DNA of 17,245 bases, taken from the NCBI GenBank assembly GCA_024638345.1, contig JAHEKL010000029.1, positions 1 to 17,245 of the forward strand, read 5' to 3'. Shown in pieces: positions 7,044-14,656 of this stretch. Within the stretch, counting starts at the first letter, position 1, and the number at the start of each line of letters is the position of its first letter. The translations under genes and the position numbers were made by a program. The notes beneath the pieces were generated by a model. It had not been told where the DNA came from, made no database searches, and worked only from the letters and a program-made list of their open reading frames with translations. Origin of the DNA: Gammaproteobacteria bacterium (GTDB lineage Bacteria; Gemmatimonadota; Gemmatimonadetes; Longimicrobiales; Gaopeijiaceae).

Positions 7044-7074
7044 TCCCCACTGGACCGAGAGCGTTGACGAGCGG

Positions 7075-7842
7075 ATGAGCGAGATCCCGATTCTCGAGGT
7101 GAAGAACCTTCACGCCAAGGTCGCCGACGAGGACACCGAGATCCTCCGAGGGGTGGATTTGACCCTGGCCAAAGGTGAGATCCACGCGATCATGGGGCCG
7201 AACGGCTCTGGAAAGAGCACCCTCGCCAAGATCGTGGCGGGGCACCCTGCGTACGAGCCCACCGAGGGTCAGGTGCGGTATCTGGGACAGGATGTCCTGG
7301 AGCTCGACCCGGATGAGCGCGCTCGCCTCGGTATCTTTCTGGCCTTCCAGTACCCGGTCGAGATTCCTGGAGTCTCCATCGCGAACTTCATGCGCACGGC
7401 GATGCAGGCGCACCTGGACGAAGGCGAGGAGCTGGATCTGTTCGACTTTCAGGATCAGCTACTGGAGCGGATGGAGCTACTCGACATGGATCCGTCTTTC
7501 GCGGAGCGTCACGTGAACGACGGGTTCTCCGGTGGAGAGAAGAAGCGCAACGAGATCCTCCAGATGGCCGTGCTCCGACCCAAGCTCGCCGTCATGGACG
7601 AGACGGACTCCGGCCTGGACATCGATGCGCTGCAGGTAGTGGCGAACGGCGTGAAGAAGCTGCATGCAGAGGACCCGGAGATGACCGTCTTGATCATCAC
7701 CCACTACCAGCGTCTGCTGAACTACATCCAACCCGATCACGTGCACGTGATGGTCGGTGGTCGCATCGTCCGCTCAGGCGGACCCGAGCTCGCCGAGGAG
7801 TTGGAGACCGAGGGATACGAGCAGTTCCGAGCACCCGCCTAA
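7075..7842 (+). CDS. sufC: Fe-S cluster assembly ATPase SufC
   Basis: 255 residues, the usual SufC length. A soluble ABC-type ATPase that binds SufB and SufD and drives the conformational change needed to build an iron-sulfur cluster on the SufBCD scaffold. Visible: Walker A GPNGSGKST (41-49), Q-loop at FQYP (Q92), ABC signature FSGGEKKR (151-158), Walker B LAVMDETDSGLD (171-182, with the SufC-typical E-T-D following the aspartate) and the switch histidine H210 in IITHYQR. There is no membrane domain. It is the first gene of the operon, 16 bases before sufB. The Shine-Dalgarno is weak, and the hairpin at 7013-7043 lies just upstream. Confidence 0.97.
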   Translation: MSEIPILEVKNLHAKVADEDTEILRGVDLTLAKGEIHAIMGPNGSGKSTLAKIVAGHPAYEPTEGQVRYLGQDVLELDPDERARLGIFLAFQYPVEIPGVSIANFMRTAMQAHLDEGEELDLFDFQDQLLERMELLDMDPSFAERHVNDGFSGGEKKRNEILQMAVLRPKLAVMDETDSGLDIDALQVVANGVKKLHAEDPEMTVLIITHYQRLLNYIQPDHVHVMVGGRIVRSGGPELAEELETEGYEQFRAPA

Positions 7843-7858
7843 CACCGAGGGGCACCCC

Positions 7859-9274
7859 ATGCCACAGAACGAAGTCGTAGAGGGTCTCGGGCTGGACCAG
7901 TACAAGTATCACTTCATCACCGAGGACGAGCCCGTATTCCGGTCCGGGCGCGGCTTGAACGAAAAGGTGGTGCGAGAGATTTCGGCCCAGAAGGACGAGC
8001 CGCAATGGATGCTCGATTTCCGGCTTAAAGCCCTCAAGATCTACAACGCCAAGCCGATGCCCACGTGGGGCGGCGACCTGTCGAATCTCGAGGCTGTGCT
8101 CGACCAGATCTACTTCTACGTCCGGCCTCAGGAGAAGATGGAGCGGTCCTGGGACGATGTGCCCGCCAACATCAAGGACACCTTCGAGAAACTCGGCATT
8201 CCAGAAGCGGAGCAGAAGATCCTGGCGGGCGTCGGGGCCCAGTACGAGTCGGAGATGGTCTACCACTCCCTCAAGGAGGAGTGGGATGCCAAAGGGGTGA
8301 TCTTCGACTCGATCGAGGACGGCCTGAAGAACCATCCCGAGCTCTTCCGGGAGCACTTCGGCACTGTGATCCCCTCGGCCGACAACAAGTTCGCGGCCAT
8401 GAACTCGGCGGTCTGGTCGGGCGGCTCGTTCGTCTACATCCCCAAGGGAGTGGAGCTGGACACGCCGCTGCAGGCCTACTTCCGGGTGAACCAGGAACAG
8501 ATGGGTCAGTTCGAGCGCACGCTGATCATCGCGGACGAGGGCGCCAAGGCGCACTACATCGAGGGATGCACGGCCCCTGTGTACTCCACGGAGTCGTTCC
8601 ACTCCGGCGTGATCGAGATCATCGTCAAGGCCGGGGCGCACTTCCGCTACACGACGATCCAGAATTGGTCCAACAACATGTACAATCTCGTGACCCAGCG
8701 AGCGCTGGTGCACGAGCACGCGACCATGGAGTGGCTGGACGGCAATCTGGGCTCGAAGCTGACCATGAAGTACCCATCGTGCTTTCTGGTGGGTGAAGGC
8801 GCGCACGGATCGGTGCTTTCGATCGCGTACTCCGGAGACGGCCAGCACCAGGACACGGGCGGCAAGGTCGTCCATGCCGCGCCGAACACGTCCTCACAGA
8901 TCATCTCCAAGTCGATCTCGAAGGGGACGGGCCGGTCCACCTATCGCGGGCTGTGCAAGGTCTACGAAGGATCCGTCAATTCCCGCTCGAACGTGGAGTG
9001 CGACGCGCTTCTGATCCACCCGACCTCGCGCACGGACACCTATCCGTACATCGAAATCGAGGAGAAGCAGGCGAATGTCGGTCACGAGGCCACGGTTTCG
9101 AAGGTAGGGGACGAGCAACTCTTCTATCTCATGAGCCGAGGCATGTCGGAGGAGGAGGCCATGGCGATGATCGTCCGTGGCTTCATCGAGCCCATCGCAA
9201 AGCTCCTTCCGCTCGAGTACGCGGTGGAGCTCAATCGGCTCATCGAGTTGGAGATGGAAGGCTCGGTGGGATGA
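7859..9274 (+). CDS. sufB: Fe-S cluster scaffold protein SufB
   Basis: 471 residues against about 470-495 in the family. SufB is the main scaffold of SufBCD, receiving persulfide sulfur from the SufS/SufU pair. The ATG at 7859 is chosen because GAGGGG stands about 6 bases upstream and the protein then begins in the usual way before LNEKVVREISAQKDEPQWML; an in-frame start 34 codons earlier would overlap sufC. The family core is complete: GTVIPSADNKFAAMNSAVWS, the beta-helix repeats, and the C-terminal block with C381 (in VECDALLI, equivalent to the essential E. coli C405) and E410 (in GHEAT, equivalent to E434). The stop overlaps the sufD ATG as ATGA, so sufB and sufD are translationally coupled. 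Confidence 0.97.
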   Translation: MPQNEVVEGLGLDQYKYHFITEDEPVFRSGRGLNEKVVREISAQKDEPQWMLDFRLKALKIYNAKPMPTWGGDLSNLEAVLDQIYFYVRPQEKMERSWDDVPANIKDTFEKLGIPEAEQKILAGVGAQYESEMVYHSLKEEWDAKGVIFDSIEDGLKNHPELFREHFGTVIPSADNKFAAMNSAVWSGGSFVYIPKGVELDTPLQAYFRVNQEQMGQFERTLIIADEGAKAHYIEGCTAPVYSTESFHSGVIEIIVKAGAHFRYTTIQNWSNNMYNLVTQRALVHEHATMEWLDGNLGSKLTMKYPSCFLVGEGAHGSVLSIAYSGDGQHQDTGGKVVHAAPNTSSQIISKSISKGTGRSTYRGLCKVYEGSVNSRSNVECDALLIHPTSRTDTYPYIEIEEKQANVGHEATVSKVGDEQLFYLMSRGMSEEEAMAMIVRGFIEPIAKLLPLEYAVELNRLIELEMEGSVG

Positions 9275-10614
9275 GTGTCACGACTCCCGGTCTCGCCGAG
9301 GGCGTGACCGAGCAGATCAACCGCGAGGCCGTCGAGGCGCTGGCTGCCGAGGAGCCCGGGTGGCTTCGTGAACGGAGGCTCGAGGCCTGGTCCGTTTACG
9401 AAAGCACGCCGATTCCGAGCAAGAAGCTCGAGGAGTGGCGCTACACCGACCTTTCCAAGAAGCTCTCGCTCGACGAGCTCAGTCTCCTCCCGTGGGCCGA
9501 GCGCCAGTTCTCCGAGGCGAACGCCCCTTCGGAGCTTCGATCCGCGATGGCGTCGGATCGGGCCGCGTCCGGGCATCTCGTCGAGCTCGATGGCTCTGTC
9601 GCGCGCGTTGATCTGCAGGACGAGCTCGCTTCCAAAGGCGTCCTGCTCACGTCCATCCGAAGTGCCGTCCAGAGTCACCCGGACCTTGTCGAGGAGCTCC
9701 TGGCCACGGAGGCGGTGCCGGCGGAGAGTGGGAAGTTCCAGGCGCTGAATGCGGCGTTGTGGACCGACGGGATTCTGCTGCACGTCCCGAGAGGGGTTCG
9801 CATGGAGCTTCCGATTCGCGTCAGCCGATGGATCTCAGAGGCGGGGCGCGCGCTCTTCTCGCGCACATTGATCGTCGCCGACGAAGGGAGCCGGGTGTCG
9901 TTCGTGGATGAGGTGCTCTCGCCCGACTTCACCCGCCAGACCTTCGTTTCCTCCGCCGTGGAGGTGTTCGCCAGGAACGGGGCGCAGGTGCAGTTCGTCT
10001 CGCTTCAGCGTCTGGGACGTGGAGCCTTTCACCTGTCCCAGCAGCGTACCCTGGCGGACAACGACTCGACCCTCGACACACTCAACGTCAGTCTCGGTGG
10101 GTCCGTGGCGCGGATCGATCTGAACGCCGAGCTCCGCGGTGCCGGTGCGAACTCCGACATGCTGGGTCTTTACTTCGGCGAGGAGGATCAGCACTTCGAT
10201 CACAACACCCGCCAGGACCACCGCGCCCCACACACCAAGAGCGATCTGCTGTACAAGGGTGCCCTGGACGGCCGGGCGCGTGCTGTGTTCCGAGGGATCA
10301 TCAAGGTGCACCGGGGAGCCCAGCAGACCGACGCCTATCAGACGAACCGCAACCTGCTCCTCTCCAACGAAGCTCGTGCCGACTCGCTGCCGAACCTGGA
10401 GATCGAGGCGGACGATGTTCGCTGCTCGCACGGGGCGACCGTCGGGCAGCTAGATCAGGATCATCTCTTCTACCTGATGAGCCGCGGGCTTCCACGAGCT
10501 CAGGCGGAACGACTCGTGGTGATGGGATTCCTGGGCGAGGTGCTCTCCCGTCTACCTCTGGGAGGAGTGGTCGAGAAGGTCTCTTCGATCATCGAGGACC
10601 GACTTCGTGCCTGA
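9271..10614 (+). CDS. sufD: Fe-S cluster assembly protein SufD
   Basis: 447 residues. It is a paralogue of SufB that pairs with it and with SufC2; it is needed for iron entry. The N-terminal helical region has the PIPSKKLEEWRYTDLS motif, typical of SufD (positions about 46-61). The C-terminal half shows the beta-helix and the closing block with C385 and H387 in VRCSHGATVG; the histidine corresponds to the E. coli SufD H360 implicated in cluster formation. The ATG at 9271 overlaps the sufB stop by 4 bases and gives a normal family N-terminus. The 3' end overlaps the Rieske gene by 8 bases. Confidence 0.96.
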   Translation: MSVTTPGLAEGVTEQINREAVEALAAEEPGWLRERRLEAWSVYESTPIPSKKLEEWRYTDLSKKLSLDELSLLPWAERQFSEANAPSELRSAMASDRAASGHLVELDGSVARVDLQDELASKGVLLTSIRSAVQSHPDLVEELLATEAVPAESGKFQALNAALWTDGILLHVPRGVRMELPIRVSRWISEAGRALFSRTLIVADEGSRVSFVDEVLSPDFTRQTFVSSAVEVFARNGAQVQFVSLQRLGRGAFHLSQQRTLADNDSTLDTLNVSLGGSVARIDLNAELRGAGANSDMLGLYFGEEDQHFDHNTRQDHRAPHTKSDLLYKGALDGRARAVFRGIIKVHRGAQQTDAYQTNRNLLLSNEARADSLPNLEIEADDVRCSHGATVGQLDQDHLFYLMSRGLPRAQAERLVVMGFLGEVLSRLPLGGVVEKVSSIIEDRLRA

Positions 10615-10924
10615 TTGGGTGCGCGTCGCCCATGTCGATGAGTGCAGGGGTGATGGCTGTCTTCAGAAGGTCCTGAGCGACGAGCGGTCCATTGTGCTCG
10701 CGCGCTGGGGCGGAGAGATCTTCGCACTGGAAGATTGCTGCTCGCACGAAGACTACCCTCTGTCCGAGGGGGAGGTCGAGGACGGGGATGTCGAGTGCAT
10801 CCTTCACGGCGCTCGCTTCGATCTCCGGACCGGGAAGGCCGTGCGGCTTCCGGCGATTCGTCCCGTGAGGACGTTCGCCGTGGAGATTCGAGGCGAGGAG
10901 GTTTTCGTGGAAGTCGACAAATGA
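10607..10924 (+). CDS. Rieske-type [2Fe-2S] ferredoxin within the suf operon
   Basis: 105 residues from a GTG start, with GAGG at 10594-10597 nine bases upstream; no in-frame ATG lies near. The Rieske ligands are complete: C45-S-H47 and C64-I-L-H67, with the conserved HEDYPLSEGEV between and HGARFDL after. This is the small soluble ferredoxin type that serves ring-hydroxylating dioxygenases or nitrite reductase-like NirD proteins. No oxygenase subunit is present. Similar Rieske genes sit inside suf operons of actinobacteria and other phyla, where their exact role is not settled. Here it may supply electrons for cluster assembly or be a client; that is inference. It overlaps sufD by 8 bases and sufS by 4 (ATGA). 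Confidence 0.92.
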   Translation: MPDWVRVAHVDECRGDGCLQKVLSDERSIVLARWGGEIFALEDCCSHEDYPLSEGEVEDGDVECILHGARFDLRTGKAVRLPAIRPVRTFAVEIRGEEVFVEVDK

Positions 10925-12195
10925 GCGTGACGCATACGCACGCGGCAGCCCCTCCGGTCCCGACGTTGGACGTCGAGCGAATCCGAGAGGACTTTCCGAT
11001 CCTCGCCCAAGAGGTGAACGGACATCCGCTCGCTTATCTGGATAACGCGGCCACCTCTCAGAAGCCCACCGCGGTCATCGATACGCTTCGGCACTACTAC
11101 GAGCGGGACAACGCGAACGTCCACCGGGGCCTCCACGAGCTCAGCCGCAGAGCGACGGACGCCTACGAGGCCGCTCGGGCAACGGTAGCAGGATGGATCG
11201 GGGCACCCGCCCCGTCCGAGCTGATCTTCACGCGAGGAACGACCGAGGCCATCAACCTCGTCGCCTCGAGCTGGGGAGAGGCCAACCTGGCGCCGGGAGA
11301 CGAGATCCTGCTCTCCGAGCTCGAGCATCACTCTAATCTCATCCCTTGGCAGCTGGTGGCGAAGAAGACGGGGGCGGTGCTTCGTTATCTCTCCCTCGAC
11401 GACGATGGACGCCTGATCCTCGACGATCTGCCCGGGATCCTGGGCGGAGGCCGGGTACGCATCGTAGCCATCGCCCACGTTTCGAACTCGCTCGGAACGA
11501 TCAATCCAGTGGCGGAGATCGCGCGGCAGGCGCGCGAAGCCGGAGCGCTCGTGGCTGTCGACGGAGCTCAGGGGGCAGCCCACCATCCCGTAGACGTCGA
11601 GAAGCTGGGGGCGGACTTCTTCGCCTTCTCCGCTCACAAGATGTGCGGCCCCACGGGGATCGGAGCGCTCTGGGTGCGCGGGGAGATCCTCGAGCGGATG
11701 CCCCCGTACCAGGGCGGCGGAGAGATGATCGATCTGGTCGGAAAACATGAATCCACCTGGGCCGCCTTACCTCACAAGTTCGAGGCCGGAACACCCAACA
11801 TCGCGGGTGCCATCGGCATGGCGGCGGCCGTCGAGTACCTGCGCACCATCGGTCCCGAAGCGATTCTCCGTCACGAGCAGGACTTGGTCGGATACGCGCT
11901 GGATGCGTTGGGTGATTCGCCCGGGGTCCGGCTGTTCGGACCACCCGAGCCATCTGAACGCGCCGGAGTGGTGTCCTTCCGCATGGCCGAGGCCCACCCT
12001 CACGACATCTCCACGGTGCTCGACCGTGAGGGAATAGCGATTCGGGCCGGGCACCACTGCGCACAACTCGTCATGCAGCGCTTCGAGGTGGGTGCGACGG
12101 CCAGAGCCTCCTTCTACCTCTACAACACGAAGGAAGAGGTCGACCGGCTCGTTCGCGGTCTCGACACCGTCCGCTCGATCTTCGGAGGGGATTAG
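10921..12195 (+). CDS. sufS: Cysteine desulfurase SufS
   Basis: 424 residues; class V (group II) PLP cysteine desulfurase that converts cysteine to alanine and holds the sulfur as a persulfide. Visible: YLDNAATSQKP (39-49), NANVHRGLHELS (65-75), the PLP aspartate in VAVDGAQ (D214), the Schiff-base lysine K240 in FSAHKMCGPTG, and the catalytic C380 in RAGHHCAQ, the group II short-loop form equivalent to E. coli C364. The short loop means it needs an acceptor protein, which fits the adjacent sufU. The N-terminal ~13 residues (MSVTHTHAAAPP) are a low-complexity extension; the ATGA overlap with the Rieske gene supports this start. Confidence 0.97.
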   Translation: MSVTHTHAAAPPVPTLDVERIREDFPILAQEVNGHPLAYLDNAATSQKPTAVIDTLRHYYERDNANVHRGLHELSRRATDAYEAARATVAGWIGAPAPSELIFTRGTTEAINLVASSWGEANLAPGDEILLSELEHHSNLIPWQLVAKKTGAVLRYLSLDDDGRLILDDLPGILGGGRVRIVAIAHVSNSLGTINPVAEIARQAREAGALVAVDGAQGAAHHPVDVEKLGADFFAFSAHKMCGPTGIGALWVRGEILERMPPYQGGGEMIDLVGKHESTWAALPHKFEAGTPNIAGAIGMAAAVEYLRTIGPEAILRHEQDLVGYALDALGDSPGVRLFGPPEPSERAGVVSFRMAEAHPHDISTVLDREGIAIRAGHHCAQLVMQRFEVGATARASFYLYNTKEEVDRLVRGLDTVRSIFGGD

Positions 12196-12197
12196 TC

Positions 12198-12686
12198 GTG
12201 CCCGGGGTTCCCGACGTCCAGCTCAGCTCGCTCTATCAGCAGCTCATCCTCGAGCACTACAAGAAGCCCCGCAACCGCGGTGCGCTGGAAGACAAGACCG
12301 TCGAGGTGCACATGCGCAACCCGGCGTGCGGTGACGAGATCAAGCTTCAGATGAAGGTGGAAGACGACATCATTCGCGACCTTCGCTTTCTCGGGGACGG
12401 ATGCTCGATCTCTCAGGCATCCGTCTCGATGATGACGAGCATGCTGAAGGATCGACCGCTCGACGACGCGATCGCCCTGGCGCGTCGGTTCACCGAAATG
12501 ATGCACGGGGACCCGGAAGCGGCGAAAGATCGTTCGCTCAAGGACCTGCGGGCGCTTCAGGGCGTCTCCAAGTTCCCGATTCGCGTAAAATGCGCCCTTC
12601 TGGGTTTCGACGCGCTCCAGCAGGCGGTCTTGCAGAGCCGCACGGCGACCGGGGACCAAGAGAGCGCCCCGAGTGAGGGCTCGTGA
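12198..12686 (+). CDS. sufU: Sulfur-transfer protein SufU
   Basis: 162 residues. SufU accepts persulfide sulfur from SufS by zinc-ligand swapping and passes it to SufBCD. The zinc site is present: C44 and D46 in NPACGDE, C69 in DGCSISQAS, and C132 in VKCALLGF. The region between (about 105-130, ending KFPIRVKCALL) holds the insertion that separates SufU from IscU. The GTG start is supported by a strong GGAGGGG at 12184-12190, seven bases upstream; the stop of sufS is only 2 bases before the start. The tail after the last zinc ligand (residues 145-162, TGDQESAPSEGS) is low complexity. It overlaps the next gene by GTGA. Confidence 0.95.
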   Translation: MPGVPDVQLSSLYQQLILEHYKKPRNRGALEDKTVEVHMRNPACGDEIKLQMKVEDDIIRDLRFLGDGCSISQASVSMMTSMLKDRPLDDAIALARRFTEMMHGDPEAAKDRSLKDLRALQGVSKFPIRVKCALLGFDALQQAVLQSRTATGDQESAPSEGS

Positions 12687-13234
12687 CATCGGATTCCCTG
12701 TTCGACCGTCTGCGGGTCGAGACGACCCCACGCGGCGTGTCCCGGGTGCGATTCGAACCAGCCGCCGACACGGCCGATCTCACAGCATTGGAGGCCGCGG
12801 CTGGCAGGGGCAGCCTTCCAGGACCCGTCGAGGAGGCTGCCCTCGAGCAGCTCGAGGAATATCTGAACGGTCGCCGCCTCGGCTTCGAGCTCCCACTCGA
12901 CCTGCAGTCTGCGACCCCCTTCCGTCGACGGGTCCTGACCGAGCTCATGAAGATCCCGTTCGGCGAGACTGTCACCTACGGCCAGCTCGCCTCCCGTGTG
13001 GGTTGTGGCTCCGCCCGTGCGATCGGTCAGGCGATCGGTCGAAATCCAATTCCGATCATCATTCCCTGCCATCGGGTCGTCGCGCGGGATGGTCGTCTGG
13101 GCGGGTTCAGCGGGGGCCTCGAGCGAAAGATGGCCCTGCTGCAACTCGAGGGCATCCGCGCCGAGCGACCGGCCTTCACAAGCCCGATCTCGGCTGCTCG
13201 ATCCCACCCGGAGCCCCCTCGTCCGGTGCCCTAG
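12683..13234 (+). CDS. ogt: Methylated-DNA-protein-cysteine methyltransferase (Ogt/MGMT type)
   Basis: 183 residues. A suicide repair enzyme that moves an alkyl group from O6-alkylguanine in DNA to its own cysteine. The active-site motif PCHRVV has C129 as acceptor, preceded by NPIPII and followed by LGGFSGG. The HTH that inserts the recognition helix is visible as FGETVTYGQLASRVGCGSARAIGQAIGRNP (split over residues 93-122), including the arginine finger. The N-terminal domain (1-75) is Ogt-like, without an Ada metal-binding domain. The GTG start overlaps the sufU stop as GTGA, so translation is probably coupled to the suf genes; this is not a usual suf partner. The last 20 residues are proline-rich and not conserved in the family. 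Ends 5 bases before the convergent dehydrogenase. Confidence 0.94.
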   Translation: MTSDSLFDRLRVETTPRGVSRVRFEPAADTADLTALEAAAGRGSLPGPVEEAALEQLEEYLNGRRLGFELPLDLQSATPFRRRVLTELMKIPFGETVTYGQLASRVGCGSARAIGQAIGRNPIPIIIPCHRVVARDGRLGGFSGGLERKMALLQLEGIRAERPAFTSPISAARSHPEPPRPVP

Positions 13235-13239
13235 AAGGT

Positions 13240-14505
13240 CTAAGGCAGCCCGGATTCGGTGGGGGTGAGGACGACCCGTACCGCCTCGCTTCGGCGGTGG
13301 TTCGCCGCCGCCGAGAGCGCGTTCCGGTACTCTTTCAAGGGAAAGACGTGCGTCGCGAGACGCTCGACGGGTGCGCGCGTCTCCGCGATCAGCTCCTGTG
13401 TGACCTCCATCGTGTGCCGGCGCTCCCCTCGCCAGATCTCGGTCCCGTACCCCACGAAGCCCTTCACGGTCAGCTCCCGCGCCCAGAGCAGAGACAGGTC
13501 CAGCTTTCGGATCTCAGCCGCGCAGCCCAATAGCACGACGGTTCCCCTGGCGGCAGTGTAGCGAAGCGCTTGACCGATCGAGCCCGCGTTCCCGACGCAG
13601 TCGAAGACCATGGGAAAGCCGCCGCCCGCGAACACCTCCTCTCCCACGATCGGCTGGTACGCCATCGCCCCGGTCTCGATCAGCGCCGCTCGTGCTTCGG
13701 GTCCGGGCTCTACCACATCCGTGGCCCCGAGAGTCCGTGCCAGAGTCGCCTCGTGCGATCTCTTGGTCTGGGCCACGATCGTCCCCGAAAAGCCCATCGC
13801 CCTCAGCGCCCATATGGTCCCGAACGCAATCGGTCCGCTCCCGATCACCAGGACGTCGTGGCCAGGTGTAGGGGGCGCGTTCAATACCGCGTGTACGCCG
13901 ATCGAGAGGGGCTCGACCAGAACCGCGGCACGACTCGAGATTCGAGGATCCAGCGGAAAGAGCTGGGTCGAGTGAGCCACGATGCGCTCGCCCCATCCGC
14001 CTGGAAGATCGCGATGATAACCCATGGTCAGACCGCGACTTAACTCCGTATCATGGAAGCCTCGGGAGCCCTTTTCGCCCGAGAGCTCGCACGTGCTGAA
14101 GCGTCCGATGCGGCACGAGCCACAGACCTCCGAGCCCTCGTACCCTCGCACGTAGCACGAGACCATGGGGTCGACCGACACGCGTTGTCCGGGCACGACG
14201 CGTGTCACTCTGGATCCGACCGACTCTACTTCGGCGAGGATCTCGTGGCCCAACACGGCCGGGAAAGATCCGAAGGGCTCCATGATCGGGCTGGACGAAT
14301 AAGACAGGTTGCCGATGTCCGAGCCGCAGATGCCACACCCCAGAACACGCAGCGTTGCCCACTCCGGACCCGGGACCTCGAGATCGTCCACCTTTTTCAG
14401 TCGAAGACGGCTGAGGGGACCGAAGATCGCGGACTCGCTGACGCGTCCCAGCGATCTCGCCAGGAGGAACCCTGGCACGGTCACGTTGAAGACGACTCCC
14501 CGCAT
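13240..14505 (-). CDS. Zinc-dependent medium-chain alcohol/threonine dehydrogenase-like protein
   Basis: 421 residues, MDR superfamily. It oxidises an alcohol or polyol with NAD(P)+; the substrate is not readable. Catalytic zinc ligands: C60 in CGICGSD, H87-E88 in GHE, and E198 in LVEPLSIG. The structural zinc lobe has four cysteines, C117, C128, C131 and C139 (SCYVRG...EVCGSCRIGRFSTC); the first is separated from the second by ten residues, a form found in one subgroup of Tdh-like Zn dehydrogenases. The Rossmann loop is GSGPIAFG (222-229). A 40-residue N-terminal segment precedes the catalytic fold. The ATG at 14505 has AGGAG eight bases upstream. It is divergent from fadI (151-bp gap) and converges on ogt with 5 bases. 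Confidence 0.92.
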   Translation of the reverse strand: MRGVVFNVTVPGFLLARSLGRVSESAIFGPLSRLRLKKVDDLEVPGPEWATLRVLGCGICGSDIGNLSYSSSPIMEPFGSFPAVLGHEILAEVESVGSRVTRVVPGQRVSVDPMVSCYVRGYEGSEVCGSCRIGRFSTCELSGEKGSRGFHDTELSRGLTMGYHRDLPGGWGERIVAHSTQLFPLDPRISSRAAVLVEPLSIGVHAVLNAPPTPGHDVLVIGSGPIAFGTIWALRAMGFSGTIVAQTKRSHEATLARTLGATDVVEPGPEARAALIETGAMAYQPIVGEEVFAGGGFPMVFDCVGNAGSIGQALRYTAARGTVVLLGCAAEIRKLDLSLLWARELTVKGFVGYGTEIWRGERRHTMEVTQELIAETRAPVERLATHVFPLKEYRNALSAAANHRRSEAVRVVLTPTESGLP

Positions 14506-14656
14506 TCAGACGGCTCCTGGCTCCCTGTGACGGGGCTCGGGAACCCAAGTGCGACCTCGGACGGTTCTCGGAACGAGCCCGGCAGAAGGGTACCAGCGGC
14601 ATCGGTCCGATACCAGGGGGCACGGGCATGAGCGATCGGGTGTAGAGGAGCCCGCC

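Noticed and set aside
6883..7413. N-terminal extension of the patatin frame up to 7413
   Set aside because: It would run antisense through sufC and across the Fur box and hairpin, and it has no patatin homology; the start at 6882 fits the family.
7697..8875. Long open frame (392 codons) antisense to sufB
   Set aside because: It mirrors the sufB codon pattern, as expected in high-GC DNA, and its translation has no recognisable domain or RBS.
10804..11748. Open frame (314 codons) antisense to Rieske/sufS
   Set aside because: Shadow of the sufS coding frame; no motif, no plausible start context, and it would bury a canonical desulfurase.
14473..14490. Second sigma-54-like site TGGCACG
   Set aside because: The -12 element is absent at the required spacing (no TTGC four bases later), and it lies inside the dehydrogenase gene.
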